Source: Pseudomonas ekonensis (lineage in GTDB: Bacteria; Pseudomonadota; Gammaproteobacteria; Pseudomonadales; Pseudomonadaceae). Taken from it: 64,000 nucleotides of DNA. This document shows positions 53,807 to 62,797 of the stretch, piece after piece. The translations under genes were made by a program, and so were the position numbers. Every line of letters begins with the position of its first letter. Position 1 is the first letter of the stretch. Location: contig NZ_JAHSTS010000001.1 in assembly GCF_019145435.1 (NCBI RefSeq), positions 2,742,001-2,806,000 on the forward strand, in the 5' to 3' direction. The notes under the pieces were generated by a model. That model saw nothing but the letters and a program-made list of their open reading frames with translations, was not told the origin of the DNA and ran no database searches.

Positions 53807-54733
53807 ATGATGAACCTGATGCATTGGCGCCTGCTGGTCGCCGTGGCCGACGCCGAGAACGTTTCCCGCGCCGCCGAGCGGTATGGCATCACCCAGTCCG
53901 GGGCCAGCCAGGCCCTGACCCAAATGGAAGAGGCCCTGGGGGTGAAGGTGTTCGTGCGCGACCGCCGGCAGACCAGCGCCACCGCCATCGGCCAGCAGAT
54001 CATCGACCGGGCCCGGCGCATGCTGGCCGAGTTCGAGTCGATCCAGAACCTGGTGGACGCTTCGCGCGGTTGCCACTTGGGGCGGATCAAGCTGGCCAGT
54101 TTCCCTTCCGTGTTCGCCAACCTGCTGCCGCCGTTGCTGCAGAGCTTCAGCCGGCTGCACCCGGGCATCGAGATCGTGTCGCTGGAGGGCACGGACGAAG
54201 AGGTCGAGCAGTGGCTGGCCACCAGCAGCGTCGACCTGGGCGTGGTGATGAACCCCTGCCCTTCGCGCGGCGCGGTGCTGTTGGGGCGCGACTCCTGGGT
54301 GGCGGCCGTGCCGGCGACCCACGACCTGGCCCGCAGGTCCTCGGCCAGCACCGTGGCGCTCAAGGATCTGGTGGACGAGCCCTTCATCCTCGCCACCGGC
54401 GGCTGTCACCTCAACGGCCAGTCGCTGGTCGAGCGCGAGGGCCTGAAGCTCAAGGACATCAAGATCAGCGTGCGCGACTGGACCACCGCGTTCGCGCTGA
54501 TCAGCGAAGGCATGGGCATCTCCATCGTGCCGGCCTCGACCCTGCCGGTGGACCGCCGCGGCATGCGGGTCTTCGAACTGAGCAAGCCGATCTACCGCGA
54601 GTTCGGCCTGGTCTGCTCGCCGTCCGGCGAACGCACCCCTTCGGCCCAGGCGTTCCTCAACGAGATCCGCAAGTCGACCCTGGGCAGCCACATCCCGATG
54701 ACGGTTCGCAGTACGGAAGCGAAAGTCGCCTGA
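53807..54733 (+). CDS. LysR-family transcriptional regulator
   Basis: From ATG 53807 (GAGGAG 8 nt upstream) the protein has 308 residues. The HTH is SRAAERYGITQSGASQALTQ and the effector domain carries GRIKLASFPSVFANLLPPLL, a CynR/Cbl-like layout. It is divergent from the DHA2 pump, with co-oriented GST/RidA/NTF2 genes 154 bp downstream. Either unit may be a target. Confidence 0.92.
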   Translation: MMNLMHWRLLVAVADAENVSRAAERYGITQSGASQALTQMEEALGVKVFVRDRRQTSATAIGQQIIDRARRMLAEFESIQNLVDASRGCHLGRIKLASFPSVFANLLPPLLQSFSRLHPGIEIVSLEGTDEEVEQWLATSSVDLGVVMNPCPSRGAVLLGRDSWVAAVPATHDLARRSSASTVALKDLVDEPFILATGGCHLNGQSLVEREGLKLKDIKISVRDWTTAFALISEGMGISIVPASTLPVDRRGMRVFELSKPIYREFGLVCSPSGERTPSAQAFLNEIRKSTLGSHIPMTVRSTEAKVA

Positions 54734-54887
54734 GCGACCATAAGGGCACCTAATGATGGGTGCATAGGATCGTAATTTTACCGAACGATGACATGCCACC
54801 ACTATGTCTGGAACAAGGTTCACAGCCGCTCCGGAGCCGGAACGGCCACACGCCCGGGCAGCCGTTGCCCGCCTATGAGGAGATACC

Positions 54888-55499
54888 ATGAAACTGTACT
54901 TTGCCCCGATGACCTGCTCCCTGTCGCCTCACATCGTGCTGCGCGAACTGGGCCTGCCGTTCGAGCTGATCCGGGTCAACAACAAGACCAAGGACACCGC
55001 CGACGGCCGCGATTTCCGTGACATCAACCCCAAGGGCTACGTCGCGGCCCTGGTGCTGGACAACGGCGAAGTACTGACCGAAGGCCCGGCGATCGTCCAG
55101 TACCTGGCGGACCTGGTGCCCGGCAACACGCTGGCGCCGGCCAACGGCACCTGGGCGCGCACCCGCCTGCAGGAGCTGCTGAACTTCATCACCTCGGAAA
55201 TCCACGGCGGCAGCGCCCCGCTGTTCAATGGCGACCTGCCGGAGCCGGTCAAGGAAATCTTCCGCCAGAAACTGTTCAAGCGCCTGGACTACCTCAACCG
55301 CGGGCTGGTGAACAAGGACTACCTGCTGGGCACCTTCGGCCTGGCCGACGCCTATCTGTTCACGGTGCTCAAGTGGCTGCCGTTCTTCAACATCGACATC
55401 AAGAACTGGACCGAACTGGCGTCGTTCATGAACCGGATCGAAGCGCGCCCGAGCGTGCAGGCCGCCATCGCCGCCGAAGAGGCCACCCAACCGGTCTGA
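54888..55499 (+). CDS. Beta-class glutathione S-transferase
   Basis: The 203-residue protein begins MKLYFAPMTCSLSPHIVLRE, the bacterial beta-class start with Cys10. It has NPKGYVAALVLDNGEVLTEG and LADAYLFTVLKWLPF in the C-terminal domain. This matches GstA-type enzymes that conjugate or hold glutathione on hydrophobic electrophiles. It opens a compact three-gene run with a RidA-like and an NTF2-like protein. Confidence 0.92.
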   Translation: MKLYFAPMTCSLSPHIVLRELGLPFELIRVNNKTKDTADGRDFRDINPKGYVAALVLDNGEVLTEGPAIVQYLADLVPGNTLAPANGTWARTRLQELLNFITSEIHGGSAPLFNGDLPEPVKEIFRQKLFKRLDYLNRGLVNKDYLLGTFGLADAYLFTVLKWLPFFNIDIKNWTELASFMNRIEARPSVQAAIAAEEATQPV

Positions 55500-55561
55500 C
55501 CGCGCTCCACGGAGGCCGGCCGACGCCGGCTTCCGCCCCCTTCAACCTGGATGAAGCTCCC

Positions 55562-55933
55562 ATGCACAACATTGAACGCGTCCCAAGCGGCCACGCAGGG
55601 CGTAGCCGTTCCAGCGCATACGCCGACCTCGTCTGGACCGTGGCGACCTCGCCGGACACCGCCCTGGACATCGCCGGCCAGACCGAACAGGCACTGGCGG
55701 CCCTGAGCGCCAACCTCGAACAACTCGGATCGCACCCTTCGCGGATGCTGTCGGCCCAGGTGCTGCTGGCGGACATGCGCGACAAGCCCCTCGTCGACGG
55801 GCTCTGGGCCCGCTGGCTCGGCGAGGATCCGCAGCACTGGCCGCAGCGGGCCTGCTACGGCGTGGACCTGGGCGGCAAACTGCTCATCGAAATCATCGTG
55901 ACGGCGGCACGGAGACCAGGCGATGGCGCATAA
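55562..55933 (+). CDS. RidA-family protein (divergent subgroup)
   Basis: The 123-residue protein has YADLVWTVATSPDTALDIAG, QTEQALAALSANLEQLGSHP and RMLSAQVLLADMRDKPLVDG, the layout of the YjgF/RidA trimer fold. It ends QRACYGVDLGGKLLIEIIVT with Arg-Ala-Cys at the RidA C-motif. The ATG is 62 bp after the GST stop, and the stop overlaps the next start by 11 bp. A role in handling a reactive enamine/imine of the cluster is inference. Confidence 0.85.
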   Translation: MHNIERVPSGHAGRSRSSAYADLVWTVATSPDTALDIAGQTEQALAALSANLEQLGSHPSRMLSAQVLLADMRDKPLVDGLWARWLGEDPQHWPQRACYGVDLGGKLLIEIIVTAARRPGDGA

Positions 55934-56336
55934 CGATCAGATCGACCTGGTGATCCGCACCTGCGAAGCCCAGCGCAGCGCCGCCATGCTCGGCGGCCAT
56001 CTGGACATCTTCAGCCACCTGTTCCACCCCGACCTGACCTACATCCACGCCAGCGGCGCCGTCGACGACCTCAAGAGCTACCTGGGCAAATGCCGCGCCA
56101 AGCAATTCGTCTATCACGCCCTCACCCACCAGATCGACAAGGTGACCCGGGTCGGCGAACTGGCCATCGCGTTCGGCGAACTGGACGCCACGGTGACTTC
56201 GTGCGGCGTCAGAAAGCACCTGCACAACCGCACGCTCACGGCGTGGCAAAAGACCGGCGAGCAGTGGCAACTGCTGGTCTACCAGGCGACACCCCTCACC
56301 CCGCCGGCCGTCGCCGAAGACCCCGAGGCCGGCTGA
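55923..56336 (+). CDS. NTF2-like (SnoaL/DUF4440-type) protein
   Basis: The 137-residue protein has the NTF2 cone-fold pattern: an N-terminal helix (AQRSAAMLGGHLDIFSHLFH), PDLTYIHASGAVDDLKSYL and a closing strand TAWQKTGEQWQLLVYQATPL. HPDLTYIHASG is the standard active-cavity edge. It overlaps the RidA gene by 11 bp, so it is co-translated. Such proteins are isomerases, hydrolases or ligand binders; none is assigned. Confidence 0.87.
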   Translation: MAHNDQIDLVIRTCEAQRSAAMLGGHLDIFSHLFHPDLTYIHASGAVDDLKSYLGKCRAKQFVYHALTHQIDKVTRVGELAIAFGELDATVTSCGVRKHLHNRTLTAWQKTGEQWQLLVYQATPLTPPAVAEDPEAG

Positions 56337-56363
56337 CCGCCCGGGGCCTTATTCCGTCTGCAC

Positions 56364-57053
56364 TCAACCCGCGCTGGCCGCCTCGTCGATCAGCGCGGCC
56401 ACCTCGGCGGCACGGGACGCCAGCGAAGCGTGGCTGGCGTCCAGCGTGATGACCTTCCTGGCCCCGAGCCGGGACGACATGAACGCCTGGTTGTCCGGAT
56501 GGATCATGTGGTCCTGGCTGGAAATCTGATACCAGGACGGCTTGCTGCGCCATGCCGGCACGCTGATCGCATCGCCGAAGGTGCTGGCCACCGGCGCCTT
56601 CTGGGTGACGGCCATGACCAGCCCTTCCTCGGCGCTCAGGTCCTGGCAGAAGCTTTCGTGGAACTTGTCGGCCTTGAGCCACAGGTAGCCGTCGCTGTCC
56701 GGCGCCAGGTTCGGCGCGGCGGCGGGCAGGTGCTGCTGGGTCAGGCCGCCGGGGCTCTCGCCGGCATCCGGCGCGAACGCGGCGATGTAGACCAGGCCGA
56801 CGACATTCGGCTGGTTGCCCGCCTCGGTGATCACCGCGCCGCCGTAGGAATGCCCGACCAGCAGCACCGGCCCGCTTTGCTGCGCGATCATCTTGCGGGT
56901 ACGCTCGGCGTCGTCGGCCAGCGAGGTCAGCGGCATCTCCACCGCGCGGATGTCGCCGTAGCCCTTGCGCGCCAGCTCGATGATGACCTTGGCCCAGTGC
57001 GCTGCGCCGCCCCAGAACCCGTGCACCAGAATGATCGTCGGTTTGTTGCCCAT
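56364..57053 (-). CDS. Alpha/beta hydrolase
   Basis: The 229-residue protein has the oxyanion-loop region ILVHGFWGGAAHW, the nucleophile GHSYGG (Ser about residue 69) and DASHASL with the catalytic His near the end. It resembles the esterase/hydrolases often induced by LysR/AraC systems and related to plant methylesterases. It is convergent with the NTF2-like gene, 27 bp apart. Confidence 0.88.
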   Translation of the reverse strand: MGNKPTIILVHGFWGGAAHWAKVIIELARKGYGDIRAVEMPLTSLADDAERTRKMIAQQSGPVLLVGHSYGGAVITEAGNQPNVVGLVYIAAFAPDAGESPGGLTQQHLPAAAPNLAPDSDGYLWLKADKFHESFCQDLSAEEGLVMAVTQKAPVASTFGDAISVPAWRSKPSWYQISSQDHMIHPDNQAFMSSRLGARKVITLDASHASLASRAAEVAALIDEAASAG

Positions 57054-57150
57054 GGTCGTGCTCCTCTCTTCACCCGCGTGATTTCGGAAAGATCAACAAC
57101 CGATGGAGTATGGAGCCGTTGCGCCGATCCGGCCATGACCGCCTGCGCGG

Positions 57151-58086
57151 TCAGTGGCGGGACATCAGGCCGTGCAGCACGCCCAGGCGCAAGCCGGGTT
57201 CCGACGGCATCATCCGCGCGATGCCGAACACCTTGAAGGCGGCCAGCATCACTGCCAGCCCGCCGGGCAGGATGCCGTGCCGGTGGGGCTGCAGCCCGGC
57301 CAGCTTCAGTTGGCGCACGTTCTTCACCTCCAGCAGACGCAGCGACAGCCGCAGCAGGCCGCCGTAGGTGATGCCGCCCTGGCCGTCGTCGTTGAGCCGG
57401 TTGGCCTTGAGCACCTTGGCCAGCATGCGGGCGGTGCCCGACGAGCCGATGGTCTGCTGCCAACCCTGGGCCCGGTAGCGCCGGGCGACCTTTTCGAACT
57501 GCAGGATCGCCACCCGCTCGGCCTCCAGCAGCGCCGCCGCCGAGAGCTCGCCCCCGCTGAAGTAACGGGCGCCCAGGGTGCCGCTGCCGACCGCGATGCT
57601 TTCGGTCAGCAAGGGCCGGGTGCCCTGCCCCAGGATCAGTTCGGTGGAACCGCCGCCGATGTCCACCACCAGGCGCATGTCCTCGGCGCAAGGGATGGCG
57701 TGCGCGACGCCGGCATACACCAGCCGGGCCTCTTCGTGCCCGGAGATGACATCGATCGGGAACCCCAGGTGGCGCTCGGCGCTGGCCAGGAACAGCGGCG
57801 CGTTGTCCGCCTCGCGCACGGCGCTGGTGGCCACCGCCCGCACCCGGCCGGCCTCGAAGCCGCGCAGTTTCTTGCCGAACCGGGCCAGGGCCTGCCAACC
57901 GCGGTCCAAGGCCATCTCGTCCAGCGCGCCGCCGTCGAACCCCTCGGCCAGGCGCACCGGCTCGCGCAGGGTCTTGACCTCCTGAATGACGAACCCCCGG
58001 CTGTGCCGGAGCGACTGCCCGATCATCATGCGAAACGCATTCGAACCCAGGTCGATGGCGGCAAACAGCGAGGCGTCTTCTTTCAT
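57151..58086 (-). CDS. Ppx/GppA-family phosphatase
   Basis: The 311-residue protein has the ASKHA fold motifs FAAIDLGSNAFRMMIG, SAVREADNAP, EEARLVYAGV and VVDIGGGSTELILGQG. It corresponds to the short Ppx form without the C-terminal HD-like domain of E. coli GppA. It would cleave polyphosphate or pppGpp 5'-phosphate. It ends LHGLMSRH at 57151 and lies alone on the minus strand. Confidence 0.92.
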   Translation of the reverse strand: MKEDASLFAAIDLGSNAFRMMIGQSLRHSRGFVIQEVKTLREPVRLAEGFDGGALDEMALDRGWQALARFGKKLRGFEAGRVRAVATSAVREADNAPLFLASAERHLGFPIDVISGHEEARLVYAGVAHAIPCAEDMRLVVDIGGGSTELILGQGTRPLLTESIAVGSGTLGARYFSGGELSAAALLEAERVAILQFEKVARRYRAQGWQQTIGSSGTARMLAKVLKANRLNDDGQGGITYGGLLRLSLRLLEVKNVRQLKLAGLQPHRHGILPGGLAVMLAAFKVFGIARMMPSEPGLRLGVLHGLMSRH

Positions 58087-58384
58087 GGGGGATCCTTGCA
58101 GGCACCCGGCGCGGGATGCGCAAACCGGTTTGCGCGCAGTGTGCCCGGGGATCGATGACAGCCTGATGACGCGGGCAGGTTGCCGGTCGGGGAATGCCTG
58201 TCATGACACTGTCATTTTCAGGTCGCCATACTGCACCCAATACCTCGCGTGCTCTTCACTTCGCTGCCGACATGGCAGCTTTTTTTTGCCTGCCCTCGCC
58301 GCCTGTGCGACGGCGGATCTTCCTTGCGCGCGGTTCAGGGTTAGAATCGCCCGGTTCGACACTCACGTTAAGGAAGATCGAGGC

Positions 58385-58879
58385 ATGTCCACCCCCGGCA
58401 TTTCACTGCAAGACACCGCGGCACCCGAAGGCGTCTGCTACGGCTGCGGCGGCCGCAACCCCCACGGGCTGCACGTCAAGAGTTTCTGGCACGAAGACGG
58501 CGTGCACGTCATGGCCGAGCACCTGCCCGAGGCCAAGTACTGCGGCTGGCCGGAACTGGTCTACGGCGGGCTGCTCGCGATGCTGGTGGACTGCCATTCG
58601 AACTGGACGGCCATGGCCTGCCACTACCGGGCCGAACGGCGCGAACCCGGCAGCCTGCCGCGCATCGACTGCGTCACCGGCAACCTGGGCCTCAAGTTCA
58701 TCAAACCGACGCCGATGGGCGTGCCGCTGACGCTCAAGGCCCGAGTGGACGGCGACGTCGGGCGCAAGACCCGCGTCATCTGCGAGGTCTACGCCGGGGA
58801 CACCCTGACCGCCGTCGGCGATTCGGTGTTCGTGCGGGTGGACACCGGGCAGTTGGCCGACGCCGCCCACGGCCGCTGA
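58385..58879 (+). CDS. PaaI-type hotdog thioesterase
   Basis: The 164-residue hotdog protein has CYGCGGRNPHGLHVKSFW, then CGWPELVYGGLLAMLVDCHS (the active-site helix). LGLKFIKPTPMGVPLTL follows as the substrate-strand motif. Such enzymes hydrolyse acyl-CoA thioesters in the cytoplasm. The start at 58385 lies after GATCGAGGC. A MITE is inserted 24 bp after its stop. Confidence 0.87.
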   Translation: MSTPGISLQDTAAPEGVCYGCGGRNPHGLHVKSFWHEDGVHVMAEHLPEAKYCGWPELVYGGLLAMLVDCHSNWTAMACHYRAERREPGSLPRIDCVTGNLGLKFIKPTPMGVPLTLKARVDGDVGRKTRVICEVYAGDTLTAVGDSVFVRVDTGQLADAAHGR

Positions 58880-58903
58880 GCCCGCCGCGCCGGCCTGCGC
58901 TAG

Positions 58904-59041
58904 CCCTGTGTGAAAAGTCTTGAGGCAAAGGTCAGGCAAGGCGAAAACAGCCGAGGAAGCGGAGTTTACGGGTTGTAAATGAGCATTCCGAGGCTGTTTT
59001 CAACGCAGCATCACCGAGTATCAAGGCTTTTCACACAGAGC
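58904..59041. mobile_element. MITE copy 2 (138 bp, inverted relative to copy 1)
   Basis: The reverse complement matches 26086-26224 almost base for base, with a few differences at the ends. It is flanked by perfect CTAG duplications (58900-58903 and 59042-59045). It lies between the thioesterase and MscS genes. Confidence 0.9.
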
Positions 59042-60652
59042 CTAGCCCTCCTCCGGCGGCTGCGCCGGCGCGGTGTACCACTGCTCTTTCGGCACGCGCT
59101 TTTGCTCTTCGGGATCGCCCAGGTAATGCGGCGACATGATCTGCACGCCGTATTCGTTGAACACGTCCTGGATGTTGGCGTGCAGCATGCTCAGCAGCAC
59201 CGCCCGGGGCCGGGGTTCGCTGGGGATGGCCTGGGCCACCAGGCGGTATTCGGGGTAGAAGTCCGACAGCGCCGTCTGGAACACCTGCGCGGGCGGTTTC
59301 TCCAGCACCCCGGGCGTGCGCCGGGCCGCCTCCAGCAGCATCGCTTCCACCTGGCGCCACGGCGTGTCGTAGCCGATGGTGACTACGGTGTCGACCACAT
59401 AGCCCGGCCCCTGCACGGTGCGCGAATAGTTCTTGGTGACCGTGCCGGTGATCATCGAATTGGGCAGCGTCAGCACCTCGCCCAGGCCGGTGCGGATGCT
59501 GGTGGTGAACATGCCGAGCTCCGTCACCGTGCCTTCGTATTCGCCGATGCGCACGAACTCGCCGGGGCGCAGGGTGCGGGTGTAGGTCAGGATCAGCCCG
59601 GCCGCCGCCTGCCCCACCACGCTGGTGGCGCCCAGGGAAATCATCAGCCCGATCAATACCGACAGGCCCTTGAACGCATCGGTGTCGGCGCCGGGCAGGT
59701 ACGGGTAGGCCATGGCCAGCGCGAACAGCCAGATCGCCAGGGACGTCAGGCGTTGGGTCGGCTGCAGGGTTTCGCCATTGAGCCAGTTGAAGGTGCCGGG
59801 CGCCGCCATGCGTCTGAGCACCCGGCGGCTGAACGCGGTGGCGCCCCGGGCGATGAAGAAGATCGCCAGGGCCACGCCCAGTCCCGGAATGGCGCCGACG
59901 ATGGCCTGGAACAGATAGCCGGCCACCTCGACCAGGTAAAGGTTGAGACTCTCGCCCCAAGGGCGGGTGTAGGGGAAACGCGACAGGACGAACCCCAGCC
60001 ACTCGTAGGTGAGCAACAGCAGCACCAGCCAGCGCAACAGCCAGAACAGGCGGATCACCAGCGGGTAGAGGAAATTGCTTTCGATCACCTGCACCCGGCC
60101 CACCTTCAGCGCACGGGTGTGCCGGTCCATCACGTCGGGCAGGCGCTTGAGCACCTGGCCACGCAGCCAGGCCACGCCCCACAGCAGCGCCAGATAGACC
60201 GCTGTGGCGATGGCCGCCGCGCCGACCGCACGCAGCATCAGGTGCAGGTTGCGCGCCTCGCCCGTCTCGGCCACCACCTGGCGCAAGGTCAGCGCCGCCC
60301 CCTGCGCCGCCTGCTCGACGGAGGCGTACTCCAGGCTGTCGACATCCCCCGGATCGACGATGAACGCACGCTTGTCGCCCAGCAGCACCAGGTAGCTGTC
60401 GCGCACCGCCTCGACGCTCACCGCCAGATCGTCCGCCGCGTCCAGCGCCTCGGCGATCACCATCCTCGCCCGCTTGGCCCGGACGGCCGGCGCCTCGCCC
60501 AGCACGGTGGCGCGGAACACCATGACGCTGCGGTTGGCCACGGTCAGATCGGCGCGCTCCCCGACGGGCTTCAGGCTGTCCCCGGCCCACAGCGACGCCG
60601 GCCAGGACAGCGCGAAAACCACCAGCAAAAGGGCCGCCAACCTGCTGCGCAT
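59042..60652 (-). CDS. MscS-family mechanosensitive channel
   Basis: This protein is 536 residues from ATG 60652 (GAAGGA upstream). It has a signal peptide, a periplasmic N-terminal domain of about 130 residues, several hydrophobic helices, and the MscS pore and beta domain (LGATSVVGQAAAGLILTYTR, RPGEFVRIGEYEGTVTELGM, VLTLPNSMITG). It is a multi-domain MscS-like channel for osmotic release. Its TAG stop lies within the CTAG target duplication of MITE copy 2. Confidence 0.92.
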   Translation of the reverse strand: MRSRLAALLLVVFALSWPASLWAGDSLKPVGERADLTVANRSVMVFRATVLGEAPAVRAKRARMVIAEALDAADDLAVSVEAVRDSYLVLLGDKRAFIVDPGDVDSLEYASVEQAAQGAALTLRQVVAETGEARNLHLMLRAVGAAAIATAVYLALLWGVAWLRGQVLKRLPDVMDRHTRALKVGRVQVIESNFLYPLVIRLFWLLRWLVLLLLTYEWLGFVLSRFPYTRPWGESLNLYLVEVAGYLFQAIVGAIPGLGVALAIFFIARGATAFSRRVLRRMAAPGTFNWLNGETLQPTQRLTSLAIWLFALAMAYPYLPGADTDAFKGLSVLIGLMISLGATSVVGQAAAGLILTYTRTLRPGEFVRIGEYEGTVTELGMFTTSIRTGLGEVLTLPNSMITGTVTKNYSRTVQGPGYVVDTVVTIGYDTPWRQVEAMLLEAARRTPGVLEKPPAQVFQTALSDFYPEYRLVAQAIPSEPRPRAVLLSMLHANIQDVFNEYGVQIMSPHYLGDPEEQKRVPKEQWYTAPAQPPEEG

Positions 60653-60791
60653 GCGTCGATTCCTTCGTTCACCGGGTGAGGACATCCATACAGATCGCAG
60701 CGTAGCCCAGGGCTGCGGGGTTGTCAGACGGGCACGCCGCCGACGGCGCGGCTCGACAACCGGGCCGCAGCGTCTACCTTTACTTGACCGT

Positions 60792-60941
60792 TTGAACGCC
60801 ACCGATGGCGGCACGGGAGTCAACCTGGGCCAGCTCTACACGGTCGACGAACAGACCAAGCGGCGCTCCGGCACGACCCTGTCCGGCACCTTCAAAGACA
60901 GTGCCCTGCACATCTTCGGCGGCGCGACCTGGCGGTCATGA
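60792..60941 (+). pseudogene. C-terminal remnant of an outer-membrane beta-barrel protein
   Basis: A plus-strand frame reads LNATDGGTGVNLGQLYTV, then SGTTLSGTFKDSALHIFGGA and ends TWRS before TGA. This looks like the final two strands of a barrel, FadL-like by feel. No start or upstream coding is present in the rest of the 334-bp gap (60653-60986), where only the MscS upstream sequence is seen. It is likely a deletion stub. Confidence 0.45.
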
Positions 60942-60986
60942 GCCGTTGCACGGCAGGACCGGCCCGCGGCCTCAAGGAATCCGACC

Positions 60987-61649
60987 ATGCCCCTGACCCT
61001 CTATTACCACCCGTTGTCGTCGTACTGCCACAAGGTGCTGATCGCGCTCCACGAGCACGGCACCGCGTTCCAGAGGCGGATCATCGACCTGTCCAGCGAG
61101 GCCGACCGCGCCGAGCTGCAGGCGCTGTGGCCGCTGACCAAGTTTCCGGTGATCCGCGACCACGAGCGCCAGCGCGACGTGCCGGAGTCGAGCGTGATCA
61201 TCGAGTACCTGGATCACGTTCACCCCACAGGACCGCGCCTGATTCCCGACGGCTGGGAGGCGGCCCTTGACGTGCGCCTGTGGGACCGTTTCTTCGATCA
61301 GTACGTGCAGACGCCCGTGCAGCAGATCGTCGGCGACCGCATACAGGCCCGCCATGGCGACATGAGCGCCCAGCGCAGCCTGCTGAACACGGCGTACGGC
61401 ATGCTCGACAAGCAACTGGCGCCCGGCGCCTGGGTCGCCGGCCCGGACTTCAGCCTGGCCGACTGCGCCGCCGCCCCGGCGCTGTTCTATGCCAGCACGC
61501 TGGTGGCGTTCCCTGCGCAACACCGGCGGCTGGGCGACTACTTCGAGCGGCTGGTGCAGCGTCCCTCCGTGCGCCAGGTGCTTGAAGAAGCCAAACCGTG
61601 GTTCGGCTTCTATCCGTTCGCCGAGGCGATTCCCCCGCGCTTTCGCTGA
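60987..61649 (+). CDS. Glutathione S-transferase family protein
   Basis: The 220-residue protein begins LTLYYHPLSSYCHKVLIALH (N-terminal thioredoxin-fold half with Ser/Cys), has ESSVIIEYLDHVHP and WVAGPDFSLADCAAAPALFY. It resembles the Ure2p/YfcG-like or maleylacetoacetate-isomerase-like GSTs. The last residues are AEAIPPRFR. It is convergent with the agmatine deiminase gene, 6 bp apart. Confidence 0.88.
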   Translation: MPLTLYYHPLSSYCHKVLIALHEHGTAFQRRIIDLSSEADRAELQALWPLTKFPVIRDHERQRDVPESSVIIEYLDHVHPTGPRLIPDGWEAALDVRLWDRFFDQYVQTPVQQIVGDRIQARHGDMSAQRSLLNTAYGMLDKQLAPGAWVAGPDFSLADCAAAPALFYASTLVAFPAQHRRLGDYFERLVQRPSVRQVLEEAKPWFGFYPFAEAIPPRFR

Positions 61650-61655
61650 GGCCGG

Positions 61656-62774
61656 TCAGGCCGGCTGATGGCTGGTCACGCAGTGGATGCCGCCGCCCCC
61701 GGCGGCGATGGCGTCGATGTTGAGCTGCACCACCTCACGCTCCGGATACAGCTGCCGGAGCAGGTCCAGGGCCTTTTTGTCGGCCGCCTTGTCGCCGAAC
61801 TCCGGGGCGATGACCGCGCCGTTGATCACGAAATAGTTGATGTAGCCGGCGGCGAAGTCCGGGTTGCCCTTGCTGAACTTGCTGCTGCGCGGGTTCAGCG
61901 GCGGCGACACGGTGTGGATCTGCAGCGGCCGGCCGTCGGCATCGGTGGCCTTCTTCAGGATCTCCAGGTGCGCCAGGGTGACCGTGTGGTCGTAGGACCG
62001 CGGGTCGGTGTCGAGGTTGGCGATCACCACACCGGGCTTGACGAAGCGCGCATAGAAATCGACGTGGGCATCGGTGATGTCCTTGCCCTTGATGCCCGGC
62101 AGCCAGATGATCTTGCGCAGCCCCAGGCGCGCCTTCAGTTGCGCCTCGACCTCGGCGCGGCTCCAGCCGGGGTTGCGGTTGGCGTTGACCCAGCAGCTCT
62201 CGGTCATGATCGCGGTGCCGTGGCCGTCCACCTCGATGCCGCCGCCCTCGCCCACCAGTTCGCTGCGGATGTAGGTCGCCTGGGCCTCGTCGGCGACCCG
62301 CCGGGCGATCTTCGCGTCCTTGGCGTGCTGCTGCTTGTTGCCCCAGCCGCTGAAGTTGAAGTCCACGGCGCCCAGGCCGTTCTTGTCGTCGACGACGAAG
62401 TTGGCGCTGATGTCGCGCATCCAGATGTCGTCCAGGGCCGCCGTCACGTACGTGACGTTGGAGGTGCCGCAGAACTCCTCGGCCAGGCTGCGTTCGCCCG
62501 GACGGCAATAGACCGTCAGCGGCTCGTAGCGGGCGATGGTGCGGGCGATCCTGCCGAGGGCCTCTTGCACGTCCTCGGTGAAGTCTTCCCAGATCGCGTC
62601 CTGGGCGCCGAAGGCGATGAACGCCCGTTCGTGCCGCTCGCCTTCGTCGGGCATGAACCAGCGGCCCTCGGCGGCGGCCAGCACGAAGGACGACGGCAGG
62701 CCGAGGCCGGCCAAGGCGACGCCGGCACCGGCGACGACGGAAACCTGTTTGATGAACTCGCGACGAGTCGGCAT
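61656..62774 (-). CDS. Tat-exported agmatine deiminase-like enzyme
   Basis: The 372-residue protein has a Tat signal (PTRREFIKQ, then a hydrophobic stretch). It is followed by the peptidyl-arginine-deiminase-like fold: DDIWMRDISANFVV, GEGGGIEVDGHGTAI, ITDAHVDFYARFV and the catalytic Cys in GGGGIHCVTSHQP at the end. Agmatine deiminase gives N-carbamoylputrescine. It is last in an operon with a polyamine-binding protein and a nitrilase-family hydrolase, matching agmatine-to-putrescine catabolism. The export signal places this step in the periplasm. Confidence 0.88.
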   Translation of the reverse strand: MPTRREFIKQVSVVAGAGVALAGLGLPSSFVLAAAEGRWFMPDEGERHERAFIAFGAQDAIWEDFTEDVQEALGRIARTIARYEPLTVYCRPGERSLAEEFCGTSNVTYVTAALDDIWMRDISANFVVDDKNGLGAVDFNFSGWGNKQQHAKDAKIARRVADEAQATYIRSELVGEGGGIEVDGHGTAIMTESCWVNANRNPGWSRAEVEAQLKARLGLRKIIWLPGIKGKDITDAHVDFYARFVKPGVVIANLDTDPRSYDHTVTLAHLEILKKATDADGRPLQIHTVSPPLNPRSSKFSKGNPDFAAGYINYFVINGAVIAPEFGDKAADKKALDLLRQLYPEREVVQLNIDAIAAGGGGIHCVTSHQPA

Positions 62775-62797
62775 GGGGCTGTTCCTGATGAGTGAAG

